A stretch of 64,000 nt of DNA from Anderseniella sp. (GCA_030626025.1 DAOUPT010000013.1:1-64000), one strand, 5' to 3'; shown: positions 30,339 through 40,312, counted from the stretch's first letter. A program made the numbers and translations. Notes: a model not told the origin generated them from the sequence alone.

Positions 30339-32798
30339 ATGACACAAAAGTACAAACCTGCAGTTCCACTAGTTGCCCGCCAGCTTTGCGTGACCTGCAA
30401 TACTTCACTCTTTAAGTTCAAGACAACCAGGGATTTGCCGCAGCTTGTCGGGCTTATTGGGCAAGAGCGCGCTCTTGATGCGATCAAGATGGCAGCAAAA
30501 ATTCATCATCACGACTTCAATTTATTTGTGCTTGGCACACAAGGAAGCGGACGGCACACGGCGCTGCAAGAGCTTTTCACGCAAGAGGCAACCAGCCGTC
30601 CGGTGTCAGCTGACTGGGTTTATGTGAATAATTTCGAGGCACCCGACAAACCGCTTGCCATTGAGTTACCACCCGGTATGGCCGTTCATCTTAAGTCAGC
30701 CATGGAAGCACTGGTTGATGATCTGGCAAACAACATTCCAGCTCTTTTTGAATCGGATGATTATCAAACACAACGCGGTAACATTGAGCAGGAGTTTGGC
30801 GAACAGCATGAGCGTTCTTTTTCTGAGTTGGGCGCCAAGGCGAGCGAAAAACTTATTACTATTCTACGCACCCCAATGGGGTTTGCTGTTGCGGCATTGC
30901 GTAAGGGCGAAGTTATTAGACCAGATGACTATGACGCATTGAACAAAAGCGAACGCCGCAAGATTGATGACGATATTGCCGAAATTCAGCAGCAACTTGA
31001 AGCGGTTCTCAAGGAAGTTCCCAAACGCGAAAAGAAACATCGCCGCGCCATCGAGGAGTTAAATGCGCGGATAGCAGAAGAGGGCGTTGAGGACTCATTT
31101 GGCGATGTTACGACCGAGTTCAAAAAAATAGAATCTGTAGCAGCCTATCTCAACTCCGTTCGTGCTGACCTTATTTCCAATGCGGATATTTTTCTCAAAT
31201 CCGAGCCAGCAACTCAGGCAGGTGCATTTCCGGTTGCAACTTCAAAACACTATGCCAAACCCCAGTTCCAGCGTTATGCTGTCAATGTCATGGTCTCCAA
31301 TGACCCTGACAGCAAGTCCGGTGCACCGGTTGAAGTTGAGGACATGCCTACGCTTGCCAATTTGTTAGGACGCGTTGAGCATGTATCGGAAATGGGGACA
31401 CTTATAACTGATTTCACGATGATCAAAGCCGGTGCCCTGCATCGTGCTAACAGTGGATATTTGATCCTTGATGCTCTGCAAGTTCTCACCGAGCCTTTTG
31501 CCTGGGATGCACTCAAACGTTGCCTTAAAACCGGTGTTATCTCGATTATTTCAGCCGGAGAGAAACTAAGCCTGGTAACGACATCATCATTGCAACCGGA
31601 CCCGATTCCGTTAAATGTAAGGGTGGCACTGGTTGGTGACCGGTTTCTTTACTATCTGCTGGCGGCTCTTGATCCTGAATTTCAAACCCTTTTTAAAGTA
31701 CAAGCCGATTTCAATGATGTTGTCGAACGTTCAGATCAAACGATGGAGCTTTACGCCGGTATGATTGGCTCAATTGCCCAACGTGAAAAGCTCAGGCCGC
31801 TAAACCCAAAGGCGGTTGCGCTGATGGTACAGGAAGGCACACGGCTTGTTGATGATGCTGAGCGATTGTCGGTTAATATTGGCCGGTTATCAGATATTTT
31901 GCGTGAGGCCGATTATTGGGCCGCAGAATTGAACCATAAGATCATTAGCGTTAAAGATATCGACAAGGCTATTTATGAAACAGACCGGCGGGCAAGCCGT
32001 ATTCGTGAACTGTCACAACAGGCAATCACACGAGGAACGGTTCTGATTGATACCGATGGCCAAAGGTGTGGACAAATTAACGCCCTTTCGGTTCTTCAAA
32101 TCGGCAATCACCGGTTCGGACAACCATCACGCGTCACCGTCAAGGTGCGGATGGGAACCGGCAAAGTGATTGATATTGAACGCGAAGTCGAGCTGGGCGG
32201 GTCGCTGCATTCAAAGGGTGTGATGATACTCTCAAGCTATCTGGCAACAACCTATGCACTGGATGTGCCGATGTCACTTTGGGCAAGTATTGTTTTTGAA
32301 CAAAGTTATGGCGGCGTGGATGGTGACAGTGCCTCAGCGGCTGAATTGTTTGCACTCCTGTCGGCCATTAGTGAGCTTCCTATTGACCAATCTTTTGCAG
32401 TTACCGGTTCCGTTAATCAGCAAGGGGAAATTCAGGCGATCGGTGGTATTAACGAAAAAATAGAAGGGTATTTCGATATCTGCACCGCACGCGGTTTAAC
32501 AGGAAGGCAAGGCGTTATGATGCCGGCCTCAAATGTTAAAAATCTGGCACTTCGCGCGCGGGTGATTGATGCGGTGAAAAAGAAAAAATTCAAGATCATT
32601 CCGATTGAAACAATTGATCAAGGAATTGAAATATTGACGGGCCATACCGCGGGTCAACGCGGTAAAGATGGTCAATACCCGGAAAAATCAATCAATGGCC
32701 TGACCGAAACCCGCTTAAGGGGATTTGCCTTGCGCCGGGCAGAGTTTTCGAAGCTGGCAGACAATAACGAGAATGGAAAACCGGAGGAACCATCGTGA
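30339..32798 (+). CDS. Lon-related ATP-dependent protease (LonB-like, AAA_32)
   Basis: A 819-residue protease of the COG1067 group, distinct from housekeeping Lon. N-terminal domain (to about residue 110), AAA module with a P-loop GTQGSGRHTAL in which the usual Lys is Arg, a long coiled-coil insert (residues about 195-275), the sensor region, and a C-terminal Lon protease domain. The Ser-Lys dyad is Ser664 (DGDSASAAE) and Lys707 (INEKIEG), 43 residues apart as in E. coli Lon, so proteolysis should work. The start MTQKYKPAVP is chosen for family length. Its TGA overlaps the next gene's GTG. Confidence 0.85.
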   Translation: MTQKYKPAVPLVARQLCVTCNTSLFKFKTTRDLPQLVGLIGQERALDAIKMAAKIHHHDFNLFVLGTQGSGRHTALQELFTQEATSRPVSADWVYVNNFEAPDKPLAIELPPGMAVHLKSAMEALVDDLANNIPALFESDDYQTQRGNIEQEFGEQHERSFSELGAKASEKLITILRTPMGFAVAALRKGEVIRPDDYDALNKSERRKIDDDIAEIQQQLEAVLKEVPKREKKHRRAIEELNARIAEEGVEDSFGDVTTEFKKIESVAAYLNSVRADLISNADIFLKSEPATQAGAFPVATSKHYAKPQFQRYAVNVMVSNDPDSKSGAPVEVEDMPTLANLLGRVEHVSEMGTLITDFTMIKAGALHRANSGYLILDALQVLTEPFAWDALKRCLKTGVISIISAGEKLSLVTTSSLQPDPIPLNVRVALVGDRFLYYLLAALDPEFQTLFKVQADFNDVVERSDQTMELYAGMIGSIAQREKLRPLNPKAVALMVQEGTRLVDDAERLSVNIGRLSDILREADYWAAELNHKIISVKDIDKAIYETDRRASRIRELSQQAITRGTVLIDTDGQRCGQINALSVLQIGNHRFGQPSRVTVKVRMGTGKVIDIEREVELGGSLHSKGVMILSSYLATTYALDVPMSLWASIVFEQSYGGVDGDSASAAELFALLSAISELPIDQSFAVTGSVNQQGEIQAIGGINEKIEGYFDICTARGLTGRQGVMMPASNVKNLALRARVIDAVKKKKFKIIPIETIDQGIEILTGHTAGQRGKDGQYPEKSINGLTETRLRGFALRRAEFSKLADNNENGKPEEPS

Positions 32799-33517
32799 GT
32801 GAGATCGGCAAGCAACATTGCAATCGGGTAATCATCGGAGCAACCTGTTTTGCCGACGCTGATGGCGCTATCGCAATGGCGGCAATTCTGGCTCGAAAGC
32901 TCGAAGGCGAAATCCTGGGCTTGTTGATTGAAGATGATGCGATTTTGCGTATTGCCTATTTGCCGTCGGCAAAGACGCTGGCCTTCAAGGGCGGATCTGT
33001 ACAATCAATCACGCCCGAGGCAATGGAGAGCGCTTTTCAAAGAGATGCCAAAGATTTTCAGCGCCGGTTGACCAGGGCTGCCGGACAGATGGCTGTTAAC
33101 TGGTCGTTCGAACGCAAACGCGGACAAATGATGTCGCTATTACAATCGGTCGCATCTACGGGAGATGTCGTCTTTCTGGGGCACCAGCGGACAAGTTTTT
33201 CAAAAGGTGAAATCATCTTTATTGACGATACTCATGGAGAAAAAACCCACCTGTTGGATATGGGCATGGAAATTTCCCGCGAAATGGACCTTTCCTTACA
33301 AAGGATCAATCTTTCCAAATCAGATGAACCGCTGACAAAGCCCGAAACCGGGTTACTTTCAACTGTTTCCGTCAGCAGCAAGGATGAAATGCTGGAATAT
33401 CTTCACAAAACAAACCCTTCAGCCGTTTTTGTTGCCTTAAAAACCGGACACAATTTTGACCTCCATGAAATACTCGAGGCAGCGCGTTGCCCGGTCATTC
33501 TTGCCATTCATGAATAA
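32795..33517 (+). CDS. Uncharacterised protein coupled to the Lon-related protease
   Basis: 240 residues, starting with GTG inside the stop of the protease gene (GTGA), so the two products are probably made together. I do not recognise a characterised family. The N-terminal half alternates hydrophobic strands and helices (RVIIGATCFADADGAIAMAA, EGEILGLLIEDDAILR) and the C-terminal half again (AVFVALKTG, CPVILAIHE), reminiscent of a universal-stress-protein-like or Rossmann fold, but the USP nucleotide motif G-x2-G-x9-GS is not seen. No signal peptide or membrane helix. A partner or adaptor of the protease is a guess from position. Confidence 0.7.
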   Translation: MSEIGKQHCNRVIIGATCFADADGAIAMAAILARKLEGEILGLLIEDDAILRIAYLPSAKTLAFKGGSVQSITPEAMESAFQRDAKDFQRRLTRAAGQMAVNWSFERKRGQMMSLLQSVASTGDVVFLGHQRTSFSKGEIIFIDDTHGEKTHLLDMGMEISREMDLSLQRINLSKSDEPLTKPETGLLSTVSVSSKDEMLEYLHKTNPSAVFVALKTGHNFDLHEILEAARCPVILAIHE

Positions 33518-33528
33518 CATCTGGTGCT

Positions 33529-34935
33529 CTATAAGTGGCTCGCGTCAATCAATGCTGTTTGGCCCGGTTTCGGGATGTCTGTATCCCAACCCAAGCTGTC
33601 ACTGATTTTCTGGCCCAAAGCCGATGCGGCGTTGGGCTCGCCGTGGGTAATAAATGTTTGCAGTGGTGCCTTTTTGAAGCCCTCAAGCCAACTGATAATC
33701 GCGTTTTGATCGCCATGAGCTGAAAATCCACCAATGGTGCTGACCTGGGCTCTGACGGTTACATCTTTACCAAATATCCTGACACTTTTTGCACCATCAA
33801 CAAGACGCCGACCCAGGGTGCCCCGGGCCTGATATCCGGTTATCAAGATCGTATTTCCTCGATTGCCAAGACCGTGTCTTAGATGATGTAAAATCCGGCC
33901 GGCTGTACACATGCCGCTTGCTGAAATAATAATCGCACCCGAACGGATCGAATTTATCGCCATTGATTCCTGCACGCTTCTGGTAAATGTCAACGTTAAT
34001 TCTCCACCTGATCGGGCCCGCCATTCGGCAAGCTTTTTAGCCTCCTTGTCAAACAAGTCAAAATGGCGTCGTGTCAATTCGGTGACGCGTTGTGCCATCG
34101 GCGAATCAAGGAAAACGGTCAGGTTTTTGACCCGGCCAAGATAAGTCAGGTGATACAGGTAATAGATCAATTCCTGGGTTCGACCGACCGCAAAGGCAGG
34201 CACGATAATATTGCCCTTGCCGCTAACGATTGTATCATTGATGGCATCAACAAGTTCATCTAGTGAGGGAGACAGGGCTTTATGCTGGCGATCACCATAG
34301 GTCGATTCAACCACCAGATAGTCAGTTTCCTCGATCAGGCATGGATCACGCAAAATAGGTCTGCCGGGCTGACCAAGGTCACCTGAGAAAACGATTTTCC
34401 GCTCAGCGCTTTTATCCCCGACCCAGATTTCCAGAATTGCAGAACCCAAAATGTGTCCGGCATCGCGCATACGTATTCTAACACTTTCGCGGGGATTAAA
34501 AATTTCATCATATGGTTTTGCTTCCACCTGCAACAGCGCATTGTCGGCATCAGCCATCGTGTAAAGCGGTTCTATGGTGCGGCCATGATTTTTCCGCTTT
34601 CGGCTGGCGCGTTCGGCTTCTTTTTCATGGATATAGGCACTGTCGCGCAGCATTATTGCGAGCAAATCTGCTGTCGCCTGCGTCGAGTAAACCGGTCCTT
34701 CAAACCCATCCCGGCAAAGCTTTGGCACAAGTCCCGAGTGATCTATATGAGCATGAGTCAAAATGACGAAATCAATATCGCGTGGCTGGAATGAAAATTT
34801 AGCGCGATTTTTGTCGTCAGCATCGCGGTCCCCCTGAAACATTCCGCAATCTACAAGAAACCGGACGCCTTGCCCTTCAACCAGATAGCAAGAGCCGGTG
34901 ACTTCTCCAGCGGCCCCCAGAAACGTAATTTCCAT
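33529..34935 (-). CDS. MBL-fold / beta-CASP RNA-processing nuclease-like protein
   Basis: 468-residue protein of the RNA-specificity-domain metallo-beta-lactamases (CPSF73/YSH1-like). Zinc motifs: LTHAHIDHSGLVP (motif 2), RDAGHILGSA, VFSGDLGQPGRPIL and a C-terminal ISASGMCTAGRILHHL with GGFSAHGDQ. All ligands for a two-zinc site are present, so it should be a nuclease, probably of RNA. I start at the second ATG (MEITFLGAAGEVTGSC), which is where the family begins; an ATG six codons upstream is possible. It converges on the Lon pair and is followed upstream by the LOG gene. Confidence 0.88.
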   Translation of the reverse strand: MEITFLGAAGEVTGSCYLVEGQGVRFLVDCGMFQGDRDADDKNRAKFSFQPRDIDFVILTHAHIDHSGLVPKLCRDGFEGPVYSTQATADLLAIMLRDSAYIHEKEAERASRKRKNHGRTIEPLYTMADADNALLQVEAKPYDEIFNPRESVRIRMRDAGHILGSAILEIWVGDKSAERKIVFSGDLGQPGRPILRDPCLIEETDYLVVESTYGDRQHKALSPSLDELVDAINDTIVSGKGNIIVPAFAVGRTQELIYYLYHLTYLGRVKNLTVFLDSPMAQRVTELTRRHFDLFDKEAKKLAEWRARSGGELTLTFTRSVQESMAINSIRSGAIIISASGMCTAGRILHHLRHGLGNRGNTILITGYQARGTLGRRLVDGAKSVRIFGKDVTVRAQVSTIGGFSAHGDQNAIISWLEGFKKAPLQTFITHGEPNAASALGQKISDSLGWDTDIPKPGQTALIDASHL

Positions 34936-34971
34936 ATTTTTTTCAATCCTCATATACCGCTGAAACCATAT

Positions 34972-35853
34972 TTATTCCGGAAGGTTGCCATTATAGAAAT
35001 CGCTTATCAAACGCACTGCTTCTTTGGCCGTATCGACGACTTCAAATAGCGCCAGATCGGTGGGTTCGATAAACCCTTCTTGTGCGAGAAATTCAAAATT
35101 CACTGCGCGTGACCAGTATTCTTTTCCAAACAATATTATCGGTAGAGGTTCTACCTTTTTCGTCTGCACGAGGGTTAAAACTTCAAACACTTCATCAAGG
35201 GTGCCAAACCCGCCAGGAAACGCCACGAGTGCTTTGGCCCGCATGAGAAAGTGCATCTTGCGCAGACCGAAATAGCGAAACCGAAAACACAATTCAGGCG
35301 AGATATACGGGTTGGGATCCTGTTCTTTGGGTAGTTCAATATTAAGACCGATGGAACGTGCGCCGACATCATCGGCTCCCCTGTTTGCCGCTTCCATGAT
35401 CCCCGGTCCGCCACCGGTTACCATTACAAAATCACATTGTCCTTCTTCCTGAAACAGTTGTGAAATAATGGAAGAAAATTTGCGGGCCTCATCATAATAC
35501 TTAGTGTAATTTTTACGCTTGCTGAGAACTTCTAACCGGGCCAGCAGCGCTTTGTTTTTTGGCGCCTTTTGTAATCCGTCCCGCAGCACTGCGATCTCGC
35601 GTTCCAGTTGCCCCCCTGATCGCAACCGTGCGCTACCAAACACAATGATTGTCGAGGTGACGCCTTGTTTGCGCATGGTCCATTCAGGTTTTAAGTATTC
35701 CAGTTGCAGCCGAACTGAACGCAGATCGTCATGTTCGAGAAAGTCGGGATCATTGGTCGCCAGGCGAAAGGGTTCACTTTTAACCAGCGTTCGTACGCGC
35801 CGGGCAAGATCATCAAGATTGGAATTTGAGAGTTTGTGGGCTTTTGTTGTCAT
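34972..35853 (-). CDS. LOG-family (TIGR00730) nucleotide phosphoribohydrolase
   Basis: 293 residues of the lysine-decarboxylase-like Rossmann family. The two hallmarks are VTGGGPGIMEAANRGA near residue 150 and VAFPGGFGTLDEVFEVL near 210. Family enzymes cleave nucleoside 5'-monophosphates, either cytokinin precursors or AMP/IMP, to a base and ribose 5-phosphate. Which substrate applies here is unknown. The first 60 residues are an extra N-terminal segment seen in the longer bacterial form. It lies between the MBL and permease genes on the same strand. Confidence 0.85.
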   Translation of the reverse strand: MTTKAHKLSNSNLDDLARRVRTLVKSEPFRLATNDPDFLEHDDLRSVRLQLEYLKPEWTMRKQGVTSTIIVFGSARLRSGGQLEREIAVLRDGLQKAPKNKALLARLEVLSKRKNYTKYYDEARKFSSIISQLFQEEGQCDFVMVTGGGPGIMEAANRGADDVGARSIGLNIELPKEQDPNPYISPELCFRFRYFGLRKMHFLMRAKALVAFPGGFGTLDEVFEVLTLVQTKKVEPLPIILFGKEYWSRAVNFEFLAQEGFIEPTDLALFEVVDTAKEAVRLISDFYNGNLPE

Positions 35854-35894
35854 AAGTCAGTTTACTTTCCTGAACCGAATTTTCAAGGTGACAC

Positions 35895-37139
35895 TCACAT
35901 CAATCCAGATAAAAGCAATAACAAACTGGTGACAAAGCCAATCGCTGGCACCCATATGGGTACTTGAAAAATGTCGTTGCTCGGAGGTTCGCCCCATAGT
36001 TTCAGACGCAAGAGAGCCAAATTCACCAACATGAAAATGACCAGGACAAGTTGCGATGTTCTTTCTGCAAGTGCGGCGATTGGCAGAAACAGCGCCAGGC
36101 CCATTACCACGGCAACAACCAAAAATGTCGCGACAAGGGGTGTGCGTGTGACCGGATGGATATAAGCCAGTTTTTCAGGTAAATTTCCCTGTGATGCCAG
36201 ACCATAGAGCACTCGAGAGGCCATGATCATTTGTATAAGCACGCCGTTGATGGTCGCTAGAGAGGCGATGATGGTGAAAATCCCTTTGGTCGTTGCACCA
36301 GCATTTTCAAATACAAGGACCAGCGGGGCGGCAGAATTTGCCAGTTTGCTCATCGGTACAACCAGAATGACGACAGACACGACAACAAGATAGATTACGG
36401 TTGCAATAATAAGCGTCAAGATGATTGCCCACGGCAGAGTCTTGCTTGGGTTTTTGACTTCTTCAGCAACATTGGCGATATCTTCAAAACCAACAAATGC
36501 AAAAAATGCCAGCAACCCGGCCGAAACGATACCCGCCCAAGCACTGATTTCTAAGGGTGGGACAAGACGGCCCAATTCACTGAGAAGGTCCGGCTTTATG
36601 GTAAATCCATAGACAATAACAAAACACAGACCGCCAATTTCAATCAGTGTGATAATAGCTGCTGCTGTCACGGATTCAAGAATACCCCAGGCAGCCGCCA
36701 GACCAAGAATTACAACAATAACAATTGTCAGCATTACTGGTGGAAGAGGAACGAAATGTCCCACGTAAGCAGTCGCACCAATCGAAACAGCCGCTGATGA
36801 AACCACCCCTGATGCCGCCACCATGAGCCCGACAATCAAGGCCAGCATGCGCGAGTTAAAACCATTTCTGACATAAGCTGCCTCACCGGCGCTGACAGGA
36901 TAACGGGTGCCAAGTTCTGAATATGAAAAACCGGTAAATGCGACAACTGCCGCGGCCAACAAAAAGGAAGCGGGTGCATAAAAACCAGCCCTGGAGGCTG
37001 TTGCACCAACCAGCACGTAAATGCCTGCGCCAATGGTAACGCCCAAGCCATAAAGCGTCAAAAGCGGCAGGGTCAGGCGGCGCTTGAGTGTCACTTCATC
37101 ACCATCACCCGATTTTGGCTGCGAGTTTATGGTTGTCAT
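35895..37139 (-). CDS. APC-superfamily amino-acid permease
   Basis: A 414-residue inner-membrane protein with about 12 hydrophobic helices. The first helix carries LYGLGVTIGAGIYVLVG, the unwound G-x-G-x-G-I/V substrate region of amino-acid/polyamine permeases, and FFAFVGFEDIANVAEEVKNP is the second signature. The likely substrate is an amino acid, but it cannot be told which. It is divergent from the BT1-like carrier across a 306-base gap. Confidence 0.85.
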   Translation of the reverse strand: MTTINSQPKSGDGDEVTLKRRLTLPLLTLYGLGVTIGAGIYVLVGATASRAGFYAPASFLLAAAVVAFTGFSYSELGTRYPVSAGEAAYVRNGFNSRMLALIVGLMVAASGVVSSAAVSIGATAYVGHFVPLPPVMLTIVIVVILGLAAAWGILESVTAAAIITLIEIGGLCFVIVYGFTIKPDLLSELGRLVPPLEISAWAGIVSAGLLAFFAFVGFEDIANVAEEVKNPSKTLPWAIILTLIIATVIYLVVVSVVILVVPMSKLANSAAPLVLVFENAGATTKGIFTIIASLATINGVLIQMIMASRVLYGLASQGNLPEKLAYIHPVTRTPLVATFLVVAVVMGLALFLPIAALAERTSQLVLVIFMLVNLALLRLKLWGEPPSNDIFQVPIWVPAIGFVTSLLLLLSGLM

Positions 37140-37207
37140 TATCAGACCTTCCTGTTCGGGTGCGAATCTGCTGCCTCAAACTATAGACAATCGTCTTCTT
37201 GCACATT

Positions 37208-37221
37208 TTGAGTCATATCAA
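37208..37221. promoter_or_regulatory. FNR/FixK-like box TTGAG-N4-ATCAA
   Basis: TTGAGTCATATCAA matches nine of ten fixed bases of TTGAT-N4-ATCAA. It lies in the 306-base gap between the APC permease and the BT1-like carrier, with TATAAT at 37234-37239 following on the plus strand. Low-oxygen control of either gene is possible. Apart from this the gap shows no further element I can name. Confidence 0.45.
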
Positions 37222-37446
37222 TAGTCGCCTTGTTATAATCCCAGTTATCATGATTGATTGTCAAACCAAACTCGGTGATAATCAAAAATCGACCTTTCTG
37301 TCACGGGGACAGTCGGTCGAACCGGAGCTTTGCGGTTCTTTACAAGGTAAAACCGGTGCAACCAGTACCTATTGGGTGACGTCAACTGGTATGATGGACG
37401 GGTGAGGCCAAACAGTTTGGTGTCTGAATTCTAGGGACTGATTTTT

Positions 37447-39081
37447 ATGTCTGGTCAAAATACCTTTACAGACTGGTTTGACAGAACGTTTATCGAACTG
37501 GCCCGCCAGTTAAGGTGGTCTTATCTGCCTCCTCTCATGGTTTACCTTGCTGCCGGAATTTCCGGATTGACCGTAATCGTGGGAACGTTTTTCGTTAAAG
37601 ACTATTTGGGCCTGTCTGCAGCCTTTCTGGCCGGGCTGTCATTCTGGGCTGGAATTCCCTGGGCGCTTAAAATACCTCTTGGCCATCTTGTCGACCTGAT
37701 CTGGCGCTGGAAATCCATACTCGTCTATGCCGGGGCAGGTCTAATCACCTCCAGTATTTTGATCATGTACGGATTGATCGCCCATACGGACCAAATGACA
37801 ACATATATGAGTATTCAGGCCTGGTATGTGACCAGCGTTTTGCTCGCCCCTATTGGTTATGTTGTCCAAGATGTTGTTGCAGATGCGATGACCGTTGAGG
37901 CTGTACCGACCACAAATCCACAGGGAAATGCCTACACAGAAGCTGAATCCAAGGCCATGCACACGATTATGCAAACCCTGGGCAGGTTTGCCATTATCAG
38001 CGGCTTGATGTTTGTGGCAATACTTAACATTGCCATGTTTTCCGGCGTCGAAAATATGTCGCAAGACGATAAAGCCCTTATCTATGCCAATATCTATCTG
38101 GCCGCTCTGGGCATACCGATCATCTCGATTGCCGGTGTTATGCTGGGCCAGATCATGTTGCATAACCGGGCAAGATCCATGCGTGATCACGGCGCCAGCG
38201 AAACCCTGATCAATGACACACTTTTCAATCCGCTCGAAAAGACCGAGCCCAATTGGTGGATATTTGGCGGCAGCGGCGTGTTTGTGGCATTTACTTTGAT
38301 GATGGGGCTAAGCGATGTTGCCTATGCCCAGGAAGTTATCTTTGCAGGTTCGATGGCCATCGTGCTGTTTCTCATGTCACGGCTGATCCGCGAGCTTGAG
38401 CCCGAACTTGCCCGCGCTCTTATCGGAACGGCTGTTATCATTTTTGTGTTCAGGGCAACACCTCTGCCTGGCGTCGGCGCAACATGGTTCGAAATCGATG
38501 TCTTGGGCTTTGATCAGCATTTTCTGTCCATCCTGAGCCTTGTTACATCAGGGCTTGCGCTGTTGGGCATGGTGGTGCTGAGGCCTTTGATGGCAACTAG
38601 ATCAATTGCCTATATTGTGCTTTTACTGACATTTGCCGCCGGAATATTATCTCTGCCAAATATCGGTCTATTTTACGGCGTTCACCAATGGACGGCACAA
38701 TGGACCGGCGGCATTGTTGATGCCCGTTTTATTGCCATTATTGACACCGCAATTGAATCGCCACTCGGGCAAATCGCCATGATCCCGATGTTGGCCTGGA
38801 TTGCCAAAAACGCTCCGGTCAGGCTAAAGGCAACGTTCTTTGCTGTGATGGCATCGTTCACCAATCTGGCACTTTCAGCAAGCAGTCTGGCGACTAAATA
38901 CCTCAATAAAACTTTCATCGTCTCGCGCGAAGTCAAGGATAAAGTTACTGATGAGGTTGTCACGCCAGCCGACTATAGCGACCTTGGCATCCTGATGATC
39001 ACCGCATCCCTGATCATCGTCATATTACCTGTGACCACCGTTTTTCTTGTGCAGCGTTCGCGATTCAAAACGAAACAATAA
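37447..39081 (+). CDS. MFS transporter, folate-biopterin (BT1)-like
   Basis: A 544-residue inner-membrane protein with 12 to 14 hydrophobic helices. The long N-terminus before helix one, GIPWALKIPLGHLVDLIWRW in the first loop and the motif GYVVQDVVADAMTVEAVP resemble the BT1/FBT group of the major facilitator family, which includes folate and pterin carriers of protozoa, plants and cyanobacteria. The bacterial members are poorly studied, so the cargo is not known. Alternative: an unrelated long MFS carrier. It converges on the exporter operon with ten bases between the stops. Confidence 0.65.
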   Translation: MSGQNTFTDWFDRTFIELARQLRWSYLPPLMVYLAAGISGLTVIVGTFFVKDYLGLSAAFLAGLSFWAGIPWALKIPLGHLVDLIWRWKSILVYAGAGLITSSILIMYGLIAHTDQMTTYMSIQAWYVTSVLLAPIGYVVQDVVADAMTVEAVPTTNPQGNAYTEAESKAMHTIMQTLGRFAIISGLMFVAILNIAMFSGVENMSQDDKALIYANIYLAALGIPIISIAGVMLGQIMLHNRARSMRDHGASETLINDTLFNPLEKTEPNWWIFGGSGVFVAFTLMMGLSDVAYAQEVIFAGSMAIVLFLMSRLIRELEPELARALIGTAVIIFVFRATPLPGVGATWFEIDVLGFDQHFLSILSLVTSGLALLGMVVLRPLMATRSIAYIVLLLTFAAGILSLPNIGLFYGVHQWTAQWTGGIVDARFIAIIDTAIESPLGQIAMIPMLAWIAKNAPVRLKATFFAVMASFTNLALSASSLATKYLNKTFIVSREVKDKVTDEVVTPADYSDLGILMITASLIIVILPVTTVFLVQRSRFKTKQ

Positions 39082-39091
39082 AGGCCTACTC

Positions 39092-40309
39092 CTAGTTCCC
39101 TTGGGCTCGTTCAGTAACAGGAGTGTCCGCAAGTACTTTGTCGCTGGGGTAAACAATGACGCGAGCACCCTCTTTAAGCCCACCGAGAACTTCAGCAAAG
39201 CTCAGGGAAAACTTTCCAAGAGTAACTGGCGTGAGAACCGCAATGCCATTTTGCTCAGTATAGACGGCCCATTGATCCGCTTTACGAAACAATGCGCCAA
39301 GCGGCACCCTGAGAGCATCTTTCTTGTGTGAGGTAATGATACGTACTGTGACCTTGAATGAATGCCCCAGCTTTTGCCATTGAGCGGGTGGACTGGTAAA
39401 ATCGAGCACCACATTGACCCTTTGTTCCTCAATGCCCAAGGCTGAAACCTTGGTGAAACCAATCGGGTCTTTGCGTAATACGCGCGCATTAAGAGCGCCT
39501 TTGCCACCCCAGTCCTCAATTCTTGCAAGTGTTCCCGGCGCGATGCCCACGGCATCAACAGATAACAGATCAACAACGACCTCAATATCTTTCAAATTCC
39601 CCACTTCCAGCAACGAAGCACCAGCCCCAACGACCTGCTCACTTTCGGTGAACAGTTTAAGGACCGTGCCGGCAATCGGCGCAACAATTGCCACACAGCA
39701 TTGATCTTCCAGTTCCGGGCGCGAAATCTGGGTCGGCAACAACTCGCGCGCCTGTGCGGACTCCAGTTCACGCCGCTTGAATTCAAGGCTTGCTTGCGCC
39801 TGCGCCAATTGGGCATTTTTAACAGCCACATCCAGCTCTGCCTGCTGCAGAGCACGGATGGAAATTGTATGGGTTAATGCAAGTTTTTGCGCCCGCGCCA
39901 ATTCAGTTTTCGAAAAATCAAGAGCTGAACGTGCTCGGGCAATTTCAGCCTGTCCCAATTTCACACCGGCGTGCGCTGATTTAGTGGCAGCAGACAATTG
40001 ACGCCTTGTACGGATATCACGAATTGGCGGGTCAACCGGACGCAGGCGAGCAATCCGCTCGCCCTTTTCCACCCCATCACCGGCCTGCACACTCAATCGC
40101 TCCAGCTTGCCGCTGATGGGGGCCGAGATGCGATAGACATTTTTGATGCGGGTTTTACCATCTTCATCAACAGTTGTTTCGATTTCCCCGCGTGAAATAA
40201 CCGCAATATCCACCCCTACCGGTTGTGGCTTGATCATAATATAGGCACCAATTGCCAAAAAGGCGGCAATTACAACAATACCAAGACGCTTTATCCATTT
40301 TAAAAACAT
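39092..40309 (-). CDS. HlyD-family periplasmic adaptor of ABC exporter
   Basis: 405 residues: one N-terminal membrane helix (GIVVIAAFLAIGAYIMI), a lipoyl half-domain (RISAPISGKLERLSVQAGDGVEKGE), a long alpha-hairpin coiled coil (about residues 85-195) and barrel domains with IVAPIAGTVLKLF. It connects the inner-membrane ABC pump to the periplasm or an outer-membrane channel. It is the third gene of ATPase-permease-adaptor, three bases after the permease. No outer-membrane TolC gene is nearby. Confidence 0.88.
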   Translation of the reverse strand: MFLKWIKRLGIVVIAAFLAIGAYIMIKPQPVGVDIAVISRGEIETTVDEDGKTRIKNVYRISAPISGKLERLSVQAGDGVEKGERIARLRPVDPPIRDIRTRRQLSAATKSAHAGVKLGQAEIARARSALDFSKTELARAQKLALTHTISIRALQQAELDVAVKNAQLAQAQASLEFKRRELESAQARELLPTQISRPELEDQCCVAIVAPIAGTVLKLFTESEQVVGAGASLLEVGNLKDIEVVVDLLSVDAVGIAPGTLARIEDWGGKGALNARVLRKDPIGFTKVSALGIEEQRVNVVLDFTSPPAQWQKLGHSFKVTVRIITSHKKDALRVPLGALFRKADQWAVYTEQNGIAVLTPVTLGKFSLSFAEVLGGLKEGARVIVYPSDKVLADTPVTERAQGN

Positions 40310-40312
40310 AAC

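Noticed and set aside
32795-33517. Annotating the 240-residue protein as a universal stress protein
   Set aside because: Fold impression only; the USP nucleotide-binding motif is not visible.
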